From NCBI RefSeq assembly GCF_030269545.1, contig NZ_BSTN01000036.1:1-54443 (forward strand): a DNA stretch of 54,443 nucleotides. Reading direction: 5' to 3'. Both the position numbers and the translations under genes were made by a program. This DNA comes from Actinomadura sp. NBRC 104425 (GTDB lineage Bacteria; Actinomycetota; Actinomycetes; Streptosporangiales; Streptosporangiaceae). The stretch's first letter is position 1; every line of letters starts with the position of its first letter. Shown one piece after another: positions 50,514-54,443 of this stretch. The notes beneath the pieces are model-generated. The model had not been told where the DNA came from. It saw only the letters and a program-made list of their open reading frames with translations, and ran no database searches.

Positions 50514-51344
50514 TCACGCTCGTTGTCGACGCGCGCATCTCAGTTCCCTGGACGCGGCGTCGGTCACCCGTCTCACGAGTTCCGCGGTCGGGCCGACATC
50601 GAGTCGTTGGCGCGGCGCGGACACCGTGAACGCGCACACCGCGTAGCGGTTGGCGTCGAGAACGGGTGCGGCGATCTCGATCACGTCGGCCAGACCCCCG
50701 GCGTGCGCCACGGCGATACCGATCCGGCGCACGTGGAACAGTTTGCTCCAGGTGACGGTGTCGTTGACGTGTCGGCATCCGCGGCCCGGCCGCTGGTGGA
50801 ACGCCGGCGAGTACGCCAGCAGCGCGTGGCCCGCAGCGGTCTCGGCCGCGGGGGCGGCCTGCCCCTGGCGGAGCGGGGTGCTCGGCCCCCGCCGGTCATA
50901 GAGAACCTGGCTGCACAGGACCTCGTCATGGCGGAGGATGCCCATGTAGACGGTCTCGTGGGTCCGCTCGTAGAGATCCAGGAGATAGGGGAGGAGACGG
51001 TCCCGTAGATCGGCGTTCTGCATCGCGCGGGCCACCGACTGGGCCAGTTCGAACATGCGCGATCCGAGCCGATAGCCATCCTCCGTGCGGACGGCGACGC
51101 CGGTGTCCACCAGTATTCCGAGGGTGCGGTGAGCGGTGGATTTCGCCAGTCCTGCCCGATTCGCGAGAGTCGTCAGATTTATCGCGCTGCCGTCCGGTGG
51201 AAACGCCCGGATGAGGCGCTGCGACTTCTGGATCGCTCCATCCTGGGCGCTGACGCCCTTCTCCGACCGTTCGTCCGCTGCCTCTGCCGTGTTCTTCGCC
51301 GTGGCGAGTCTGCGCTTGCTTCTGGCGGTCAATGTGAACTCCAT
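50514..51344 (-). CDS. IclR-family transcriptional regulator
   Basis: The 276-residue protein has the IclR winged helix (AIQKSQRLIRAFPPDGSAIN, LTTLANRAGLAKSTAHRTLG, ILVDTGVAVRTEDGYRLGSR) at about residues 35-100. The effector-binding domain follows (LLPYLLDLYERTHETVYMGI, AAGHALLAYSP, VRRIGIAVAHAGGLADVIEI with the C-terminal 'AaPV.d..g....sv' theme in IAAPVLDANRYAVCAFTV). IclR proteins usually repress an adjacent catabolic or biosynthetic operon and respond to a small aromatic or aliphatic acid. It converges on the oxygenase operon, so it may regulate it or lie there by chance. The start is uncertain (ATG at 51344 or 51407); no good ribosome-binding site is visible at either. Confidence 0.9.
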   Translation of the reverse strand: MEFTLTARSKRRLATAKNTAEAADERSEKGVSAQDGAIQKSQRLIRAFPPDGSAINLTTLANRAGLAKSTAHRTLGILVDTGVAVRTEDGYRLGSRMFELAQSVARAMQNADLRDRLLPYLLDLYERTHETVYMGILRHDEVLCSQVLYDRRGPSTPLRQGQAAPAAETAAGHALLAYSPAFHQRPGRGCRHVNDTVTWSKLFHVRRIGIAVAHAGGLADVIEIAAPVLDANRYAVCAFTVSAPRQRLDVGPTAELVRRVTDAASRELRCARRQRA

Positions 51345-51407
51345 GAGGGGGAGTCGGGAGCTGTTGCCGCGATCTTCGAAGGGGTTGGTCGAACGGACGA
51401 CGTGCAT

Positions 51408-52900
51408 GCGGGACGGGCGAGGCGGCCTTCAGGGGACGCACCGGCGCGGGCTGTGAGAAGAGGCGGGCTCGCCGACCGGGCTTCGCGGACACCGCGCCTG
51501 GGCGCAGGCGCCGCCGACGTCATTCCTGGCCCCGCACCGACCTCCGGGCTCCGCGCACGGATGTCGGCGGCGGCGCGGACGCCCCCGCCGGTATGCGTCG
51601 ACGGCATGTCGACGGCACAGAGAACGTCCACCATGGCCACGCCGGTCCCTCGCTCGACGACCGCGGCGAGCGGCGCGGTGCCGCGCGCCGCCCTCACCGG
51701 CCAAGCCGCCGAACCCGCCCACGCCGCCGTGCGCGGCTCCGTGCGGGTGGGCCTGCCCCGGCCGGCGAGCGCCGGCGCCGAGCCGGTCGGGCGCGGGCTG
51801 CCGAGGGACGGGTGACCGGCGTCGGTGGTCGTCGCGCCCCGATCCGCACCGGTCGGTCGGCTGCAAGACCCATGGGATGCCGGTGCCGCCGGGACTGACA
51901 GCCGTCACACGGGGGAGGTTCCGGGCGGCGGGCGGATCGCACTTCTCGCGCGACCTCGAAGGAATGATGCGACAGGGCTGAGGCGCGGCCGGCGGCAGCC
52001 GGGGAACGGCCTTTCCGCCCCTTCGGGGATCGCAACGCGGTGACAGGTCGTCCGGTACGGCCGTCATTCGCGCACGGCCGTCCGTCCGGCGCCCGCCATC
52101 CTGATCTCCTTGCTCGACATGCTGGTCCCGTCAACCTCTGACGTCAACATCTCGGGATCTCAGTCGCTCCCGAATCCGGTACGCCGCCCCCGAACATCGC
52201 TGTCGGACGGGATTCCGCGTTTTCGTGATCTCCTTCTCGAGGCCCCACGAAAGTCGACTTCGGTGTTCCCGTCAAAGGCCATTCCGGAAACCGGTCATGG
52301 CCGAATGCGGCACAGCCATATGCCTGTGACCGCGCGGATGAACGCGGTGTGCAGAACTTCCTGGCGGGGTCCGTCGCACCGTGTCGTGCCGTCGTGTCGC
52401 CGAGTCACGTCCCTTGAGCGCGACCCCGGAATGCGGACGATCGGGCATCCGAGAGAGGCGTGCTCGCTGCGGCCTTTGCGCGGCGGCCTCCGCCGCTCCA
52501 AGCTCCCTGCTACCGCGTCCGAACAGGTCGCGAGGGGCGGGCCGGCGCAGGCGCGCGGCGCGTCGAGGCGTCGACCGGTGGGCCAGACCGGGGCTCCGTC
52601 ATGGCGGACCGAGCAGCACTCCCGCAGCACCGCGTAAGCGAAGTGACGATTTTGCCCGCGCTCTGGAGCAAGCAAGTCGGACCTGACCACGACGTGGAAC
52701 TCCAAAGCGCCCATCCTAGCGTCCGGTGTTGCTTTCGTTGTCGGAAAAGCCGGCCCCTGCGAGCGTTCCTGATGATCTCATCCGGGTTCGGGATCTTGCA
52801 AGAGGACGATGTGGAGATCGTGAATCATGAAACGATCTTGCGTCTCTGGTTGCTGTCATCCGAAAATCCGCTGCAATGTCAACCGAAATGACGGGCGCGC
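51408..52900. other. 1.5 kb without a supported gene
   Basis: Open frames on both strands here look like GC-rich chance frames: Arg/Pro/Ala-rich, without domains or good ribosome-binding sites. The part from about 52700 to 52900 is clearly less GC-rich than its surroundings and ends in a plus-strand tail (GFGILQEDDVEIVNHETILR) that has no start. It may be a foreign scrap or a promoter region. Confidence 0.3.
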
Positions 52901-53040
52901 TAGTAAAACGTCACTGTCCTGCCCCTTCCGGGCCGCGACTTGACATGACGCTAGCCGACAGCGGTCCCCGTCATCTGGGGAAACGATGCGCGATAACCCG
53001 CGGACGATCATGCTGGTGTCCCACGGCACCGTGCCCGGCT
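52901..53040 (-). repeat. P450 3'-end scar with an inverted 44-bp core (relative of 45034-45170)
   Basis: The flanks match 45035-45085 (GTAAAACGTCACT to ACGCTA) and 45130-45167 (GCGGACGATCATGCTGGT to CACGGCACCGT) in direct orientation. The central 44 bp (52954-52997) is the reverse complement of 45086-45129. The minus strand still reads GTVPWDTSMIVRG, the P450 tail, up to the inversion. No functional gene remains. Confidence 0.75.
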
Positions 53041-53143
53041 CTGCTGATGACGGCTCTGGGGATGGGCGAGGAAGGCCGGATTCGCCCGTTGACGTCTCAC
53101 CTGCCGCCTGCGGCCGTCGCGGACGCTGTCGGTCGGGGATGAA

Positions 53144-53500
53144 GTGTCCCAGGCGTTGGAGGACGAAGACGCCGCAGCCGACCTGGCCTGGGGTCACGCC
53201 GCAGCCGGGCCGCATGCCGGAACTTCGAGCCGAAGCCTCGGGTCGGTCGTACTGGCGCGCGCCGAGGCTGCACTGGGCCGCCCAGGTGACGCCGCCGCGC
53301 TCCTGGACACGATCCCGTCCGACGCGTCGCGCTCCACCAGCAGGAGCGCCCGGACGCGCACTCGATGGCCGACGCGCCGTCCGCAGCGGTACGGGACCTG
53401 CATGAGCGGCTGATGGCGCTGCCCGCCTTGACACCGGTCGAGCAGACCGCGGACGGCACGTCCAGCGGCTCCCCGGCGCAGACGCCGTTTCATCGACCTC
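53144..53500 (+). pseudogene. C-terminal remnant of an XRE/TPR-type regulator
   Basis: Two frames give pieces matching the end of the 40235-41800 regulator: LARAEAALGRPGDAAALLDT with IPSD (compare GEVLDTIPAAHLR), then SAAVRDLHERLMALPALTPV (compare TAAVRDLRERVATLPPLVPA). A frame change lies near 53360. Only about 100 residues remain. With the P450 scar before it, this resembles a degraded copy of the 40-45 kb region. Confidence 0.55.
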
Positions 53501-53697
53501 GGGGCTGGAGACCGGTGCAGCCACCGGCCGCAACGCCGCGCTGCCGCGCGAACTCGTCGGCGACGCCGGGCCGTCACGCCTCAACGGCACGTTACGACTT
53601 GTCCAGGATTTGCCGATCACCGACTGCTTGGTGTGATCACGTCGTTACCCTGCTGAGGGCGAGCGCCCGGCACCCGACCCGCAGGAGGCGGCATCCA

Positions 53698-54443
53698 TGC
53701 GCGGACTCCCCGGCCCGGCCTGGGCCTACGTCGGCACCACCATGGCCGTTGCCGTGGCTCTGATCACCGCCTCCGTCACCGCGGCGACCGCGCAGTTCGA
53801 TGCCCGCGCCTGGTCGACCCTGGCCGTGCTGGGCGTGCTGTTCTGGGTCTGCGACTCGGCGCCGGCCCGGCTGAGCGTCTCCAGCGCCAAGGTGTCCCTG
53901 GCGTTCGCCGCCAGCCTCGCCTCGGTCGTGCTGCTCGGCCCCGCCGGTGCCGCCCTGCTCGGCCTGGCCGCCATCGTCACCGGGCAGCGGCTGTTCGCGC
54001 CGGTGAAGCGGCTGTTCAACGGCGCCCAGTTCGCGATCAGCGGATACGCCGCCGGCGCCGTGTTCGAGGCGCTCGGCGGCAGCCCGCCCCGGCAGAGCCA
54101 GGCCGGCTGGGTCGAGCAGGTCATCGTCCCGTTCCTCGGCGCCCTGGTCACCTTCGTCGGCGTCAACCTGCTGCTGCTGGCCGGGATCCTGCTGTTGTCC
54201 AGGCAGGCGCGGTTCGGGGAGCTGGCTCACGAGAGCCGGGACCTGACGGTCGGGTGCCTCGGATACGGCATGTTCGGGCTGCTCATCGCCGGATTGTGGC
54301 CCCACGTCGGTACCGGCGCGGCGGTGCTGGTGCTGCTGCCGCTGTTCATCGCCCGGTGGGCGCTGGAGCAGACCCACGCCCAGCAGCAGGCGCACGCCGC
54401 GACGCTGGCCGCGCTGTGCCAGGCGGTGGAGACCAAGGACTAC
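53698..54443 (+). CDS. Membrane-anchored HD-domain (HD-GYP-like) phosphohydrolase, N-terminal part
   Basis: ATG at 53698 follows CAGGAGG at good spacing, and the frame runs open to the window end (248 codons, no stop). Several hydrophobic segments are visible: YVGTTMAVAVALITASVTAA, SLAFAASLASVVLLGPAGAA, QVIVPFLGALVTFVGVNLLL and TGAAVLVLLPLFIARW. A helix follows ending THAQQQAHAATLAALCQAVE and TKDY. 'tl.aL..AvE.KDyyT.GHs.RV' is the entry to the HD domain in actinomycete HD-GYP-like proteins. The catalytic HD pair lies beyond the window, so activity (cyclic-di-GMP or nucleotide hydrolysis) is inferred from family only. Confidence 0.82.

Noticed and set aside
50514..51407. IclR regulator as the certain controller of the oxygenase operon
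   Set aside because: It is convergent rather than divergent, so its promoter does not overlap the operon promoter; only proximity supports the link.
1..54443. tRNA or rRNA genes
   Set aside because: No cloverleaf with conserved arms or rRNA-like segment was noticed on either strand; a covariance search was not possible here.

Overview
The window is high-GC, dense actinomycete DNA. It carries two FxLD-type lanthipeptide clusters, an adjacent pair of cytochromes P450 in which one lacks the ExxR motif, DUF397 and DUF574 proteins, and many XRE/TPR-like regulators. This mix points to Streptosporangiales (an Actinomadura-like genus), but I cannot name a species. A ParA/ParB pair, a tyrosine recombinase and more than 20 copies of a 19-bp partition-like site suggest a plasmid or plasmid-derived accessory region rather than core chromosome. 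Transposase scraps, gene remnants and many single-base frameshifts surround the intact modules. Some of those frameshifts could be sequencing indels.

Layout. 1-1800: a decayed minus-strand operon that ends in a methyltransferase cut by the window edge and a small Lys/Gly-rich peptide, interrupted by a TnpB-type element. 2118-5137: an AraC regulator, decayed DNA and a secreted protein. 5770-6030: an IS5-like remnant. 6816-12858: a partition locus, made of tandem units with fixed geometry, a tyrosine recombinase, a second group of sites, then parB and parA. 13158-15867: a LuxR-type HTH protein, a gene whose ribosome-binding site lies in a 39-bp palindrome, a 4-repeat type I-E CRISPR array, an HNH protein and a hypothetical. 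15876-22063: FxLD lanthipeptide cluster 1, with LanC frameshifted at its zinc motif. 22185-30491: DUF397, a P450/P450-like/DUF574 methyltransferase operon, small hypotheticals, a TPR-like regulator and a Nudix hydrolase. 30723-31558: a phosphotransferase with apparent frameshifts. 31995-39982: intact FxLD cluster 2. 40235-45612: an XRE/TPR regulator, a methyltransferase/TPR remnant, a 10-repeat CRISPR array with the same leader as the first, a second peptide-plus-methyltransferase pair, and methyltransferase and P450 fragments.

45691-50326 is the most unusual block. Two tiny ORFs with good ribosome-binding sites (23 and 17 codons) precede two paralogous heme-oxygenase-like (TenA/PqqC-fold) proteins, each with an N-terminal domain that resembles a RiPP recognition element. 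A DMT-family exporter and a GNAT/FemAB-like acyltransferase follow. A strong hairpin separates the peptide from the enzymes, a terminator-like hairpin closes the operon, and an IclR regulator converges on it. I read this as a candidate RiPP-like pathway built on a non-heme iron oxygenase pair, where one paralogue has lost likely metal ligands.

51408-53697 is mostly gene scars. One is a P450 3'-end scar in which an internal 44-bp block is inverted relative to its relative at 45086. The window ends inside a membrane-anchored HD-domain protein. No rRNA, tRNA or cas genes were seen.
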